Shown here one piece after another: positions 18,815-30,300 of a DNA stretch of 64,000 bases (its first letter is position 1; every line of letters starts with the position of its first letter). The stretch comes from Blepharisma japonicum. Its lineage: Eukaryota; Ciliophora; Heterotrichea; Heterotrichida; Blepharismidae. Under the pieces are notes generated by a model. The model worked only from the letters and a program-made list of their open reading frames with translations. It was not told the DNA's origin and did not search any database. Made by a program: the position numbers and the translations under genes. Location of the stretch: the NCBI GenBank assembly GCA_949751835.1, contig CATKHK010000040.1:124001-188000 (forward strand). The letters are read 5' to 3'.

Positions 18815-20818
18815 ATGGGAAAAAAAGCCATAATCAGCAAGCACATTGTTTTATGCAGTTTTACACAAAATTACTCTCACCACCCGGTATATGGAATAAT
18901 CCTCATAGATGGGGACACAATCCATGATGTGGTGTTTCTAGATGACAATATCCCTGTGTCAGCCGTTCTTGAAAAATACTCAGAATGAAATCCTCAGGAC
19001 TGTTCAAATTTATACGTCTCTCCTGGGCTAATTGACTTAAATGTTAGAAGGGAGTTTGAAAATTATACAAACCTAACTAAGGCAGCAGTTGCAGGCGGTG
19101 TCACTTTGATTGCTGAAGAAGATGGTTACTACACTGATAATCCTCCAAACGGAGAACTCTTTTGTGATTTAGGTAAAATCGCTCTTGTTGACAAAACAAA
19201 TGTGAATTCAATGGAAATCGAAGCTTCCAAAGGCTGTTTAGCATTCAAAGGATATTTTTATCCTCCAAGCAGTTCTGTTCAAGCTTTACCTCACAATTTA
19301 ACGGCAGTGTTTTCTAATCTAGAAAAAGTTGGCCTGCCAATGTTTATTGATCCTACACTACCAGATCCAAGGATGCTTTATATGGCTTCTCCGATGAGAA
19401 TGGAATCTTTGGAAACCAGAAATGACAAGAAGACATCAGAAAATTTAAATTTAAATGTATTTGCAGGAGCGTTTTCAAATGCGATTGAAAGCGAAGGAGA
19501 AGATGAAGACGAAGACTTTTCTGAAGACTCCCCGAATGATAGATCAAAATGAATGTCATTTCATGAAGAACAAGATAAACATAATGGCTCTTTTGCAAAG
19601 GATAGATCACATTCTGGAGAAATATTCCGCTTTGAGATGAATTTTCAAAAAAATGCTTCACATTTGGTGTGTCCTGAAATTACTGAGGAAGAAGAGGAGC
19701 AAAGTCCCGCTAAAAAGAAGCACAGAAAAATGCATAAATCGAAGTCTGGTGTATATACAATTTTTGATGATTTAGATAGAAGGATAAGGGAATGCCAGCA
19801 GAATATAGAGAATCTAAGCTTAGCAGAGCAATGCACATATAGTGATTCTGGTCCGACTCAGTTTTCAAGAAGAAAAAGCCTATCACTTGGCCAGACAGAT
19901 TGCGGATACCAGTCAGATAGCGACTCTAGTGATGCTGGAAATGCAATTTCTACCCCAACACCTGCTGGACTTTATGAAAGAAGGATGATCAATAGGCGGC
20001 CTATTCCTATTAAAATAGAAAAAGCTGCCCAAGCCAACAATAAAGAAAGAATTTACGTTTACCATCTTGCAAATTATCCAGATTATTGAGAAATTTCAGG
20101 TGTAGAAAAACTTATACATAGCCTTAGAAGCAATATTTCAATTCATGTTGTTAACATTTCTTCTGCAGCTGCTATTAATAAAATTAGGCAGGCAAGAGAC
20201 CATTTTCCTTATCTTACATGTGAGATTCCTGCAAGTCAGCTTTATTTTAATAGCAATTCTGTAGGAGACGGAAAAACGATATTTAAAAATACGCCCCCAA
20301 TTAGAAACACAGGAAATTGCAATTTATTGTGAGATTTACTGAAGATGAAGGCTATAGATTGTATAACGTCACAGCATGCTTTTATAGAACCATCATTAAA
20401 ATCAATTGATACAGGAAATTTCCAAAAGGCTTTGAATGGAATTTGTACAATGGGATTCACTTTGCAAGCCATATGGACAATGCTAAACGTTCCAGTTAGT
20501 AGCCATATGCAGCTAGAGCATTATATAGTTAGAATGTCAAAGTGACTTTCCTTGCATCCTTCTAAAATCTTAGGTCTTCAAGACAAAAGAGGATCTATTG
20601 AAAAAGGAAAGTATGCGGATTTGATAATATGAGCACCGTATGAAAGAGTTTATGTGTCAGATATTTATTCAGAAAGAAAAGAAATGTCCCCATTTCTTTC
20701 TCAAAATCTCCAAGGGAGGATCCAGAGTGTGTACATAAGAGGGAAGCAGGTGTTTGATGGTGCGAGCTTTAAAGCCCGAGGCAAAAAAGTATTTAGAATT
20801 AATACAAATAGAAATTAG
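18815..20818 (+). CDS. Amidohydrolase-fold protein related to allantoinase/dihydropyrimidinase, catalytic residues lost
   Basis: A 667-residue protein read through several TGA Trp codons. Residues ~1-75 and ~570-667 match the beta-sandwich and closing parts of cyclic amidohydrolases: PGLID at 70-74, then LQDKRGSIEKGKYADLIIW and a terminal VYIRGKQVFDG. The family's metal-binding H-x-H after PGLID is Asn-Val-Arg (76-78), and the D-H-S region near 517-521 reads TSQHA. A large acidic, Ser-rich insert fills ~200-380. The length exceeds the ~450-590 usual for the family because of that insert. It is probably a non-enzymatic, CRMP-like or otherwise repurposed protein. The fold call is fairly secure; the exact subfamily is not. 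Confidence 0.8.
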
Positions 20819-21041
20819 ATTTGACTAAAAAAAATTATCCATAATTCTTTTCATAAATCAGTATAGGGGTTCTATTCTCCCCATTTTTTATTTTTCCAAT
20901 GATTTAATTGAAACACTATGCTAAAACTGATAATTAATCTGCTATTTAATAGGAATTCAGCAATATATGTGTTTTACAATTTTATTTTTATTTTAAAACC
21001 GATATTTTGAATTAAGTAACAATTTGTTATACTAAATTTAC

Positions 21042-22607
21042 TTAACTTCCTTCTCCTCTTGAGCCGGTTGAACTGCTGATTCTTGGTTTAGGCTTATCAG
21101 CTTCCAGTATCCAAGGATGTGACAACGCTTCTTGAGGTGTCATTCTTGTATCAGGATTCCAATCCAAACAAAGCTGAATAAAGCTAAGAAACTCTTGATC
21201 TGAAGATTTTGCTTTTTCATTCAAAGTTCTACTTCCGGGAAATCTTTTCTTTCCTCTACTATTTGCCACTATTTTTGGTGTTCCATCTTCTTCAAAAAAT
21301 AGTGATTTTCTTGTTGCTCTCTCTAATAATGAATCTGGAGGTATTCCCTTAATCTCCATAATACAAAGTAGCTGCTCTGCTTCAGATTCTCCAGCAAACA
21401 AAGGATATCCTGCATGGAGTTCTGCAGCAATACACCCAAGTGACCACATATCAATTGCAGTCGTATAAGGGAGCCCTAAAATAATGTCAGGTGCTCTATA
21501 AAATCTGCTTTGTATATAAGTATACAGTTTTTCATCATCAAAGCATGATGACCCAAAGTCTATCACTTTGATACTTGATTTATTTGGATGCTTCAATAAA
21601 ATATTTTCTGGTTTTAAATCGCAATGGATTATTCTATGCTCTGCAGTAAATGCTAAGCATTGAAGTAGCTGGATGCAAAATCTTTTGACTAACGACAAAG
21701 AAAAGCCAGAAAATTTATTATTTTTTAGGAGTTCGTACAGGTTCATATTTAGGAGCTCAAAAGTAATACAAATATGCTTGCGGAATAGAAAGTAATCGTT
21801 CATTATTACAGAATGTGATAAGCCTTCTTTATCATGAGTTCTTATATGGTTCAGCACCTTAATTTCTACTCTGCCTTGGCGGTGAAATCTTCTTTGATTT
21901 CTAATAATTTTTAATGCTACAAATTCTTTGGATTTATGATCTAAACATTTCAGTACTTGCCCAAAAGACCCCTTGCCTAGGACCTGCATAATTTCATATC
22001 TATAAGCTATTTGGTCCCCAATTACTTGAATGTAATCAGATCTATCATCATCAAAGCCTAAATTATTCCCAGCAGGGTTTGGCTTTGGTTTTTTCGCTTT
22101 TAATCCTAAATAATAAATTTCAGGATAATCCAAAATTTCCCCTTGTTCATACTTTGTCATAAAATTAGAAAAATTTTTCAAGATTTGTGCAGGTGTTAAA
22201 GGAAGCTGCAAAGTTGCCATTAATTCATCAGGTGTAATCTCTGACTGCCCCAGGGATTTCTGTCTTATCATTGCTCCAGCCCTTGGGCTCGGTTTTGCAG
22301 TTCTTACTTCATCTCTGCTCAAATTCCCGTAACTTCTATTAAAAGAGCCATTCAGCTTAAAAGTTGAAATATTTGAGGAATTTAATGTGCTATTAGGCGA
22401 AATCTTATCAGCAAAAAACTGCTCTTGCTTTCTACTTGTCGGAGTTTGCTGCTTTGGAGTGGGCATGTCACTAGCAATCGTGGATCTTGAGGTTGGATTT
22501 TTTGCTTTGGTACTTATGGGCATTAAGTTTTTCCTCAATGTAGCTCCAGGTAATAATACCTTTTGCTTTGAAATTCGTGTGTGGGGAGATTGCATGGAAC
22601 TATTCAT
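21042..22607 (-). CDS. DYRK-family protein kinase (DYRK2/4 type)
   Basis: A 521-residue protein from the ATG whose A is at 22607; the frame is open a little further upstream but without ATG. A disordered Ser/Thr-rich N-terminus (~140 residues) is followed by the DYRK-homology box (FSNFMTKYEQGEILDYPEIYY) and the kinase domain (~203-500): GKGSFG, HCDLKPENILL with the CMGC Cys-Asp variant of HRD, DFGSSCF and YTYIQSRFYRAP, the YxY activation loop that DYRKs autophosphorylate. LeishmaniaTRDK or Tetrahymena-like homologues are expected. DYRKs phosphorylate Ser/Thr in Pro-directed sites. Confidence 0.95.
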   Translation of the reverse strand: MNSSMQSPHTRISKQKVLLPGATLRKNLMPISTKAKNPTSRSTIASDMPTPKQQTPTSRKQEQFFADKISPNSTLNSSNISTFKLNGSFNRSYGNLSRDEVRTAKPSPRAGAMIRQKSLGQSEITPDELMATLQLPLTPAQILKNFSNFMTKYEQGEILDYPEIYYLGLKAKKPKPNPAGNNLGFDDDRSDYIQVIGDQIAYRYEIMQVLGKGSFGQVLKCLDHKSKEFVALKIIRNQRRFHRQGRVEIKVLNHIRTHDKEGLSHSVIMNDYFLFRKHICITFELLNMNLYELLKNNKFSGFSLSLVKRFCIQLLQCLAFTAEHRIIHCDLKPENILLKHPNKSSIKVIDFGSSCFDDEKLYTYIQSRFYRAPDIILGLPYTTAIDMWSLGCIAAELHAGYPLFAGESEAEQLLCIMEIKGIPPDSLLERATRKSLFFEEDGTPKIVANSRGKKRFPGSRTLNEKAKSSDQEFLSFIQLCLDWNPDTRMTPQEALSHPWILEADKPKPRISSSTGSRGEGS

Positions 22608-22900
22608 TTCTATTAGTTTATTACGATTTATTTTCACTGATTTTCTGAGGAATTTTAAAAACTCACAAAGATTCGTTGGCTAAAATAAAAAACAAATATG
22701 ATAGGAAAAATAACAATTTACAAGGTATTAAGCCATATGGGAGCTATTGTTTTATTTGAAGATTTGTAATTATTATAGACGTTTTATTGATAAATTCAAA
22801 AAATTAAGATGATTATTTTCACCATATTCTTAGCATTTCTTTTCTATTTTTCCATAATAGCACAATATAAAATATTTCATTTATTAATCTTATACACTGA

Positions 22901-24160
22901 TTAGATTTGAAAAGAGTGCAACTCATCATGTAACGACTCGATTGCTTCTGCAAACTCTTGCATTGTAATGTCCTTCGATGTCGTAGAGTTATATTGACTA
23001 ATTCCTTCAGAAGTCTGCTCTGAGCTTAATTCTTCCTTTATTGGCGTCGGGCCAAACTTTTCTTCTTTTAGCCTTCTAGCAGCATTCTGCCTATCAAGGA
23101 ATTTAGAAACTCCTCTTAACGAAGAAATGTCTTCTTCTATAAAATATTTTAAATCATTTATTTGTGGCGTAAAAGTGCACCCTTCTAAATCTTTTTCAAG
23201 ATCATCATCTCTTTTTTGCTTTATTTTCTGTTCTTTTACTTTCCCCCAGCTTAAAAGTCTGTCAATCGTGCTTGATTTCTCAGGCCTTTCTTTTGTTGGG
23301 GTTATTGAAGGCTTAAAAGTGCATTCTTTGTCTTCTTTTTTGGATTCTTCTGCTTCTTTTCGTATTTTTTCAAGCTTTATTTTTTGCTCGTGGCCTTGAA
23401 GATATAAAGCTTCCCAACGATTTTGCCTGGTAGGAGTTGTCAACTTATTAGCCATTTTTGCGGATTTTTTGTTGATTTCAGGCTTAAAAGTAAGTGATTC
23501 TGTATTATTTGTGGCTTCACGGGCTGGCTGAGTTAAAAGTCTTTCTTTTGCACTGCCAAGTTTTTTGGCAATAACCATTGACTTTTTGCTTAATTGTGGC
23601 TGAAATGATGAGCTGCTTTCCTTAAGAGGCGATTTATCTCTCATTGGAGACTTTGTTGAAGATTTCGATAAACTATCTGCTAGTTTAGGCTTATTTCCTC
23701 CAAATGAAGGATGCTTTTGGTGCTGCGTTTGCATTTGTATAGCTTCATTCAGCTTAACTTCTTGAACATATGTTTCTTTACCAAAGGATTCTAATCGATG
23801 ATGCTCAGGAGTCTTAAAAGTTCCTGATGATTGCTCAGGTTCTGCATTTGCTTGGCGATTTAAAAGCTTTCCAAGACTGTTAAAAAATGATTCTCCTATT
23901 TTTTGGGCCTTTACTTGTGCTGTTTCATTCTCAGCACCTGATTTTGGCCTTTGTTCTTGGTAATTGAAAGGCTTTTTCAATGGCATATCATCGTTTGATG
24001 CTCGATTGTTCTGCCTGGAATTGAGTGGAATTCTGCTGGAAAGATCAGGAGTGCTGGAATTATCCTTGTATGGCGACACTGTTTTAGCTTCTTCCATCCT
24101 ACGATCGAGACGAGCTAATATACTGTCAATTTGGGAGCATAATTGACTATCTTCAGACAT
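22901..24160 (-). CDS. Basic repeat protein with F-x-P-x-I motifs
   Basis: A 419-residue, highly charged, mostly disordered or helical protein. At least four short motifs of the form (T/S)-F-(K/Q/T)-P-x-(I/L) occur: SSFQPQL, LTFKPEI, CTFKPSI and CTFTPQI. Between them are 30-60 residue basic helices with KKS or KLxxxKER. Proteins with such F-x-P-x-I repeats are common in ciliates and are usually cytoskeletal, but no named family is recognised. The C-terminus is acidic. A single uninterrupted frame with no TGA. Confidence 0.7.
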   Translation of the reverse strand: MSEDSQLCSQIDSILARLDRRMEEAKTVSPYKDNSSTPDLSSRIPLNSRQNNRASNDDMPLKKPFNYQEQRPKSGAENETAQVKAQKIGESFFNSLGKLLNRQANAEPEQSSGTFKTPEHHRLESFGKETYVQEVKLNEAIQMQTQHQKHPSFGGNKPKLADSLSKSSTKSPMRDKSPLKESSSSFQPQLSKKSMVIAKKLGSAKERLLTQPAREATNNTESLTFKPEINKKSAKMANKLTTPTRQNRWEALYLQGHEQKIKLEKIRKEAEESKKEDKECTFKPSITPTKERPEKSSTIDRLLSWGKVKEQKIKQKRDDDLEKDLEGCTFTPQINDLKYFIEEDISSLRGVSKFLDRQNAARRLKEEKFGPTPIKEELSSEQTSEGISQYNSTTSKDITMQEFAEAIESLHDELHSFQI

Positions 24161-26289
24161 TTTAACCGAAGTTGTTTAACAAAATATTAATTCAAAGTAA
24201 ATAGCTTAGGAAATAAAAAATCACATGGAATAATAAAATACTTATAATCAATTTGAGTGTATTGGATACACTATGTCAAACTTTTAGATTTATTTTTATT
24301 ATTTGATTTATGGAAAGCATCGATAACTTGAAAGTCTATTTATTAGACGATATTGCTTACTATTATCATTTTGACAATTAAATTTTAAAATCACATTTAG
24401 ATTTTAGATAGGTTGAATAAAAATACTTGAGTTTTTTTTACAATGATTATATAAAAAAATACTTCTTTGCCTAAGCCTTGCCATGATGCCTATGTATAGA
24501 TAAAGTGTTATGATTATGGCAATTCTATGTAAAAAAAAGCTTTTGATAGAGATATAACTAAAAATCTCTTCGGATTGTTTTTTATCCAGTGTGAAAAATT
24601 ATGGCAGCTATATAGCCAATATATGAGCTTAATTTCAGAAGATATAAATAGCCTTAATTATAGATTAGGTTTATAAGCATCTTCTTACAAACGTGCGATC
24701 TTTAATTCGTCTTAAATTTTGTTTATATTGGGTAAAAGCAAAAGATATGAAATTTTAATTTTTTTATTTTAGGTTTCAAAATTAGAATCAATGTAAATGG
24801 AGCTTTCTGAGTCATTATAATTATATCTCATAAAGTAATTAAGGGAATTAAAAAAATTTAATTAGAATAGAATTTTTTCTTATATTTTAAAAGGGAGGTG
24901 ACTAAGTATCATCTTGAGCTTATACATAATAAATAAATTATTTTATATTAAAACTGGCTAATAGATCATAATTAAATACCCTTGGATCTTTTACATTTTC
25001 GCATGAATTTTATTAAATCAACTTTTAAATATATAATTAATTTAGTTAATAATTTTAGCACATAAATATGCAAGATCTTAGATCATTGATAGCATAAAGA
25101 AATCCATTTTATCTTTGAATCCATTTTTATTATTATTTTTATTGTCCATTCTTAGGATTTTAAAGTGCAAGGTCTTTTTACAAACTTTATAAATTTTTGT
25201 AACATTTTCTTCTTATCAAAATAGTCAAATGTTGTATTAATTTTTAATCTTTCACTATAATATAATTAATTAACCATCTTTTTCAGATAACTCAATGATA
25301 TTCACCATATGCTTAGCTAATGAAAGACTTATTTGCAAGAACAAATCTTAATTTATTTTAACCAGAAAATCACCACTATAAATATAGCTGACAATAAAAT
25401 AATTGCCGGATCATAATTGTTGTTGATTAAAAAAATTAAAATCAGTTTCTGAAATAAAAAGGCATCAGAAATATTTGATTCCACATAAAATAAAAATGCT
25501 AATATAAATTTATTAATTGGAACTGAAATTCATTGAGATTTAATTACAGTGCATTTTAATTCGAAATTGACATTATTGATTAAAACAAATTTATGCCTCA
25601 TAATTTTCTATCAAGCAAGAAGGATTGTTGGGCAAGTTTTAGAGCCTAAAAAAATCTTTGCATACAAGCTAATAGTAACAATTCTCTTCCTGTCAATTTA
25701 TTTTGCTAATTAGTCATTAAAGATTACTGGCCTTTTTTGATTGCCTTGGGGATTGGATAGCCAAGCCAATAAAATTTGTATAAATAAGACTTATGAAACC
25801 CTGAGCTAGACTCTCAAAATTTAGCTGATTAATTGCATAACAGTCTTTGCATCTCTATAATTCTTAATGAGATTTCGTAAGTTGCAGATGCTTGTCCTCA
25901 GCTTAAATGGTAGATTTTCTGGATTAGAATACGCGTTATAAAGAAGGACAGAATCTTATAATATCCTTAAAAGAAGCCAATTATAGAGAAATCAGCTTCT
26001 CTTTGTTGATATAAATTTTTACTCTTAATCCTGAGCCTAGTTCAAACATATTTTAAGAAATTAAATAAATGTTAAGCTTTCTTATTTTTCCTAATTTAGT
26101 CGCCACTTATATGTAGACAATAAATAGCGATAGTTTACGAAATAGAAAGATTGCAAGTATTTTAACTTTAGTTAACTCTTCACCTAGTAAAATAATTTTG
26201 TATTTTTAATAGGGAATGATGCGAACAATATGAAAACCTGGTGTCCACTAATTTTATAAGAGATTTAAACTAATATTAAAAGTAAAAAC
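24161..26289. other. Long gene-free interval
   Basis: This 2.1 kb stretch is several times longer than other spacers in the window. It is AT-rich and broken by stops in the frames I read, including with TGA as Trp. I find no tRNA, no recognisable small RNA and no coding fragment. One 19-nt imperfect palindrome at 25752-25770 resembles one at 9-27. Confidence 0.5.
25752..25770. repeat. Imperfect palindrome ATTGG-N9-CCAAT, second copy
   Basis: ATTGGATAGCCAAGCCAAT. It differs at three positions from the copy at 9-27, and both are in non-coding DNA. Confidence 0.4.
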
Positions 26290-26799
26290 ATGTTCGAAGA
26301 AGCAATTTCATCCGTCCAAATTTGCAATAAAGCATTGCCTTCCGTGATTTGTCCTTCATTAGCAAGTAATCCAAAGATTAAAAACAGTGTTCAATGCGAG
26401 GAGTGTAATTTAGTTTTCAGGTCCGCACGAGACCTAAATATCCATATAAATTTTACAGGGAAGACAGAAGATTATGCCCCGCAGGCTGAATCTCTCAAAG
26501 ATCCAAGTACAGCGTCTTCAAGTGAATTCTTTTCACTTGGAAAATATTTCTGTGCTGAATGCAAAATTATGTTCAAATCTTTAAAAGGAAAAAAACAGCA
26601 TATAGGGAAAGTTCATAAGACCAAGTACAAGCATTCGAGGTGCCAGATATGCAATAAAAAATTCAGAAATAAGTATGCAGTAAGGTTCCATGTTAAACAA
26701 GTTCACGATAAATCGACTAGAGCTCGGTGCCCAAATTGCCAGAAAGAATTCTATAACAAATATCTTATTACTTCTCACTTGGCTAAGTGCCAGGTCTAA
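26290..26799 (+). CDS. C2H2 zinc finger protein
   Basis: A 169-residue protein. Four Cys-Cys pairs are present. Fingers near residues 84-106 (FCAEC..F...K.QH....H), 113-137 (CQICNKKF..KYAVRFHVKQVH) and 143-165 (CPNCQKEF..KYLITSHLAKC) are C2H2 or C2HC. The first, near 37-55 (CEECNLVF...DLNIHINF), lacks its second His. Linkers are short and basic. This suggests nucleic-acid binding; the target is unknown. It stands alone downstream of the long gene-free interval. Confidence 0.85.
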   Translation: MFEEAISSVQICNKALPSVICPSLASNPKIKNSVQCEECNLVFRSARDLNIHINFTGKTEDYAPQAESLKDPSTASSSEFFSLGKYFCAECKIMFKSLKGKKQHIGKVHKTKYKHSRCQICNKKFRNKYAVRFHVKQVHDKSTRARCPNCQKEFYNKYLITSHLAKCQV

Positions 26800-27357
26800 T
26801 AAATAAAATTTTTTAACAAATCAATATGATTTATATCAATTTTTTCGCAAATTTTATACGATTTTTCTTTCTTATTAAAAGTTTTCAAATTAAAATTGTA
26901 TTTATGAAGATGAACAGAATTTCATAATCTAATTAAAAAAAAATAATGATTAATTTTAAGTTTCGATAAATCTTAGAAATAATGGCTTAATGATAGCCTA
27001 AAGGATCCAAAAGGATAGAAGATAAATGGAAATAAAAAAACAAAATTTCTTTTTTTTTCTTTTCACTCAGATGTTATGTAAAGAAACCGCTTTTAGCATG
27101 AGCTGCAAATTTGGCAGTAAGTTTGTTTACTGATTATTTCATAGCAGCTAGTGAATTAATATTATCCCAATAATTTGATTGCTTTTTTCAATCAATTTAA
27201 AAAAGGAACCAGCTTTTTACATATATACTAATAAAATATAAATTAATAGCTTATCGAATATAAAATAACTCTGCAAGATTTTATTATTTTTTCTAAAATC
27301 CAACTATTATAAATTTTTAATAGATATTAAATAACTTTTTAAGAAATAAAGAGTTAT
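26800..27357. other. Convergent intergenic region
   Basis: This 558 bp spacer lies between the 3' ends of the zinc finger gene and the LeuRS gene. It is AT-rich with A and T runs. No gene, RNA or repeat is visible. Confidence 0.5.
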
Positions 27358-30300
27358 TTATTTAGATTGCTTCTCTTTAGAAAATGCAAAGAAGAAGAAC
27401 TGAGGTCTTCCTGGAGCAGCAGTATCTCTTAACTGGGATTTATCTTCTGGAATTGCTTCATTTGAAAAGCGAATTAATAACTCTTCAAGACCAAGCTCGC
27501 TCTTTGCATACTGCTCAATAGCTTCCAGTAAAAACTTTTCATCAAATGGTAAAGTCAACTCAAAAGCATCAATTCCTCTTGTTTCATAATCTTTATAAGC
27601 AAAAGAAGCGAACTGCATAGCTTTTTGTAATCCTGCCTTAGGAAGTCCTAATTCCTTTATTGCGTTAATATAAGTACTATTAGGTGCATTTGCGTCCCTT
27701 GTATAAATTTCTTGCATGATCCTAATTATATTTCTCTGAAGCTCAGGGTACTCAACACTTACATAGACAACAGCTTTCTTTGGCTCTCCTCCTTCTTTCT
27801 TTGAGCCTTTTTCTTTTGCCAATCTTGCATTTCTCAGTGTTGTTTTAATGTATTCTCCTTGTCTAAGGAGGACTGGATCAACTGGCAATGTTTGAGTTGG
27901 GAAAGGCTGGTTAATGACCAAGCCTCTTTCTCTGTTTAATTTTTCATTGAAAAACTGCCAATTGCTTTCACTGAAATGAGGGGTTATAGGAGCCAACAAT
28001 AAAACTTGGACCTCAACATATCTAATAAATAGATCAACATGGAAGCTTCCAGCCATAATCCTATAATCCTCTTTGCTTGAAATTAAATCATAAAATGCTG
28101 TGATCAGTAAGTCTCTGAAATTCATTTTATCGTAAAATTTCCTTGCTTTTTCTACTGAATTGTTCAGCTCATTTTCAAATAGAGAGTCAAAGAAGGTTTT
28201 CTCACCAGTTCTCATGGTAGAAATTACTTCTACATTGTCTTTAATCCATTCGTGGAGGGTGTAGAGCTTTAAGATTGCTGAGTCTGCTGTAGATTCTAGG
28301 AAATTTGCATCTTCAATTGTATCGCCAGCTTCTGCTAATGCAATTCTGGTAGCATCAGCTCCATATCGGATCAAGCAGTCTTGGATAGTCATGAAATTAC
28401 CAGTGCTTTTTGACATTTTTTCGCTGTTTAATAGCAAATGTCCATTGCAGAAGAAAGCTCGTGGCCAAAGATTTGGCTTATCATCCCATACAGCTGCGTG
28501 GTTATAAAGACTCATTGTCAGATGGTTTCTAATCAAGTCTTTTCCTGAGCATCTTAAATCAAGTGGATACCAATAGCTGAATTCTTGTCTCAGCCTGTCT
28601 AAAATTTCTTTACTAATTCCAGAAACTTCTGGGTATGTATCAGATTTTAAGAAAATGTAGTCCCATACCTCCCTAGTCATCTTTTCTGGTGGTATCTGAG
28701 CTGGTCCACAAACTGAGCCATCGATAACTCCTCCTTGAAGCCAATGTGAAATTGTATAAAAGGCCATATAAATTGTAGAGTCTGAAAGTGATTCAATCAC
28801 CTTTGTAGGATCTTTTGGAAATTGAGTACCTAAACCATAACTTCTTGAGCAAGCCCACTCTTTTAGCCATTCTAACGCTCCTTCAAATTCTTTGTGGATT
28901 GTGGAGTTGAAAGCGGTGAAGTGGTTTTGGACATGCTCTTGAACTGCATTTTTCCACTGCTCTTCACCATAAGCTAAGTACCATTGATCTACTAAGGCAA
29001 CAATGCACTCTTCTCCACTTCTTGACATGACAGTGCTTTCAGGCTCATAATAAATAGCAGCTTGTCCTGCTTGGATAAGTTCTTGTCTTACCAAAGGCTT
29101 AGCAACGCTAACCTTTTGTCCTGCATATGGGCCAACAATCATCACTCCTTCATGGAATCCTTTTAAGTAAACTCTGCTTTTGGCCTCAGCGAGAAGCTTT
29201 TTGTCATTTTGTGAGTTAATTTTGAGCTCTTCACAAAGTCTTACAGCAGCAGTAGTACCAAGTTCTGGGATATCAATAATTGGAACGACTTCATAATTAA
29301 CCATTTCTTCAGTGATTCCATACTTTTCTCTCAGTGCTGGCTTGTTCTTTAAATCTCTGAGTGCTGCATAATCATCAGGAGCATCACTAGGGACACTTGT
29401 TACAACTCCAGTTCCTTTATTCATTGAAATTGACATCATTGGGAGTGAGTAAACCACATCGAATGGAGCTAGAGGTGCTTTCAAAGGCAGACCTAGTATT
29501 TCAGTTCCTTTTAAGTCCATTAGTTTGGTATATTCTCCATGGGCTTGAGTCAGTCCTTGATAAGCCATATTCTTCATGCTTCTTTCAGAGCAAATAAAGA
29601 CTTCGTCATTTTTCATAAGAAAAGCACCATAGTTTCCATCAGGTAAAATGAAACAATTTGTTTGCCCATACATAGTTTCAGTTCTTAGTGTTGCAGCTGC
29701 CAAAAATAAGTTCTTTCCTTCTAATTCAGCTAATCTGCCTTTATAAGGTGGGAGTATTAGGATTTTGATCAAGGTATATTCTTGTGGGTCTACCCCTTCA
29801 CCAGTTTGTCTGTCATGATCTGCACAAGGACCACCATCGCGGACGGAGTAAACTGTGTATCTTTTTCCGTACTTAATTTTGTCTTTTTCTATCAGATTTG
29901 CAAAGTGCCACCTTACAAAGGAATCATAGTAAGGGTTCATGTCTGTGGTTATAAATGAACGTCTCCAATCAACAGCAGCCCCAAACTGATGTAAGTCAAC
30001 CTTAGCTCTTGGTGGGAAGTAAGTTAGCCAATGTTTAGCGTCTTGGAACTTCGGGATTTCTTCTTCCGGGACTCCCATTTTGAAGAGTGCTGTATACTGT
30101 GGTGGCTTTTCGCCTTCTTTGATCTCTTCACTGAGCTCTCTTTTTAGCTTGTCGGCACAAGCCGGAATAGGCATCCCAGTTACATGGAGACCAAAAGGCA
30201 ATAATACGTTTTTCCCAAGCATTCTTTGATAACGAGCTGTAAACTCACACTTAGAGAAGCTGAATGCGTGGCCCAGATGAAGTCTGCCATTCATATAAGG

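Noticed and set aside
24161-26289. tRNA or snRNA gene in the long gap.
   Set aside because: I found no B-box-like GGTTCGAATCC pattern, no cloverleaf and no U-snRNA landmark by eye.
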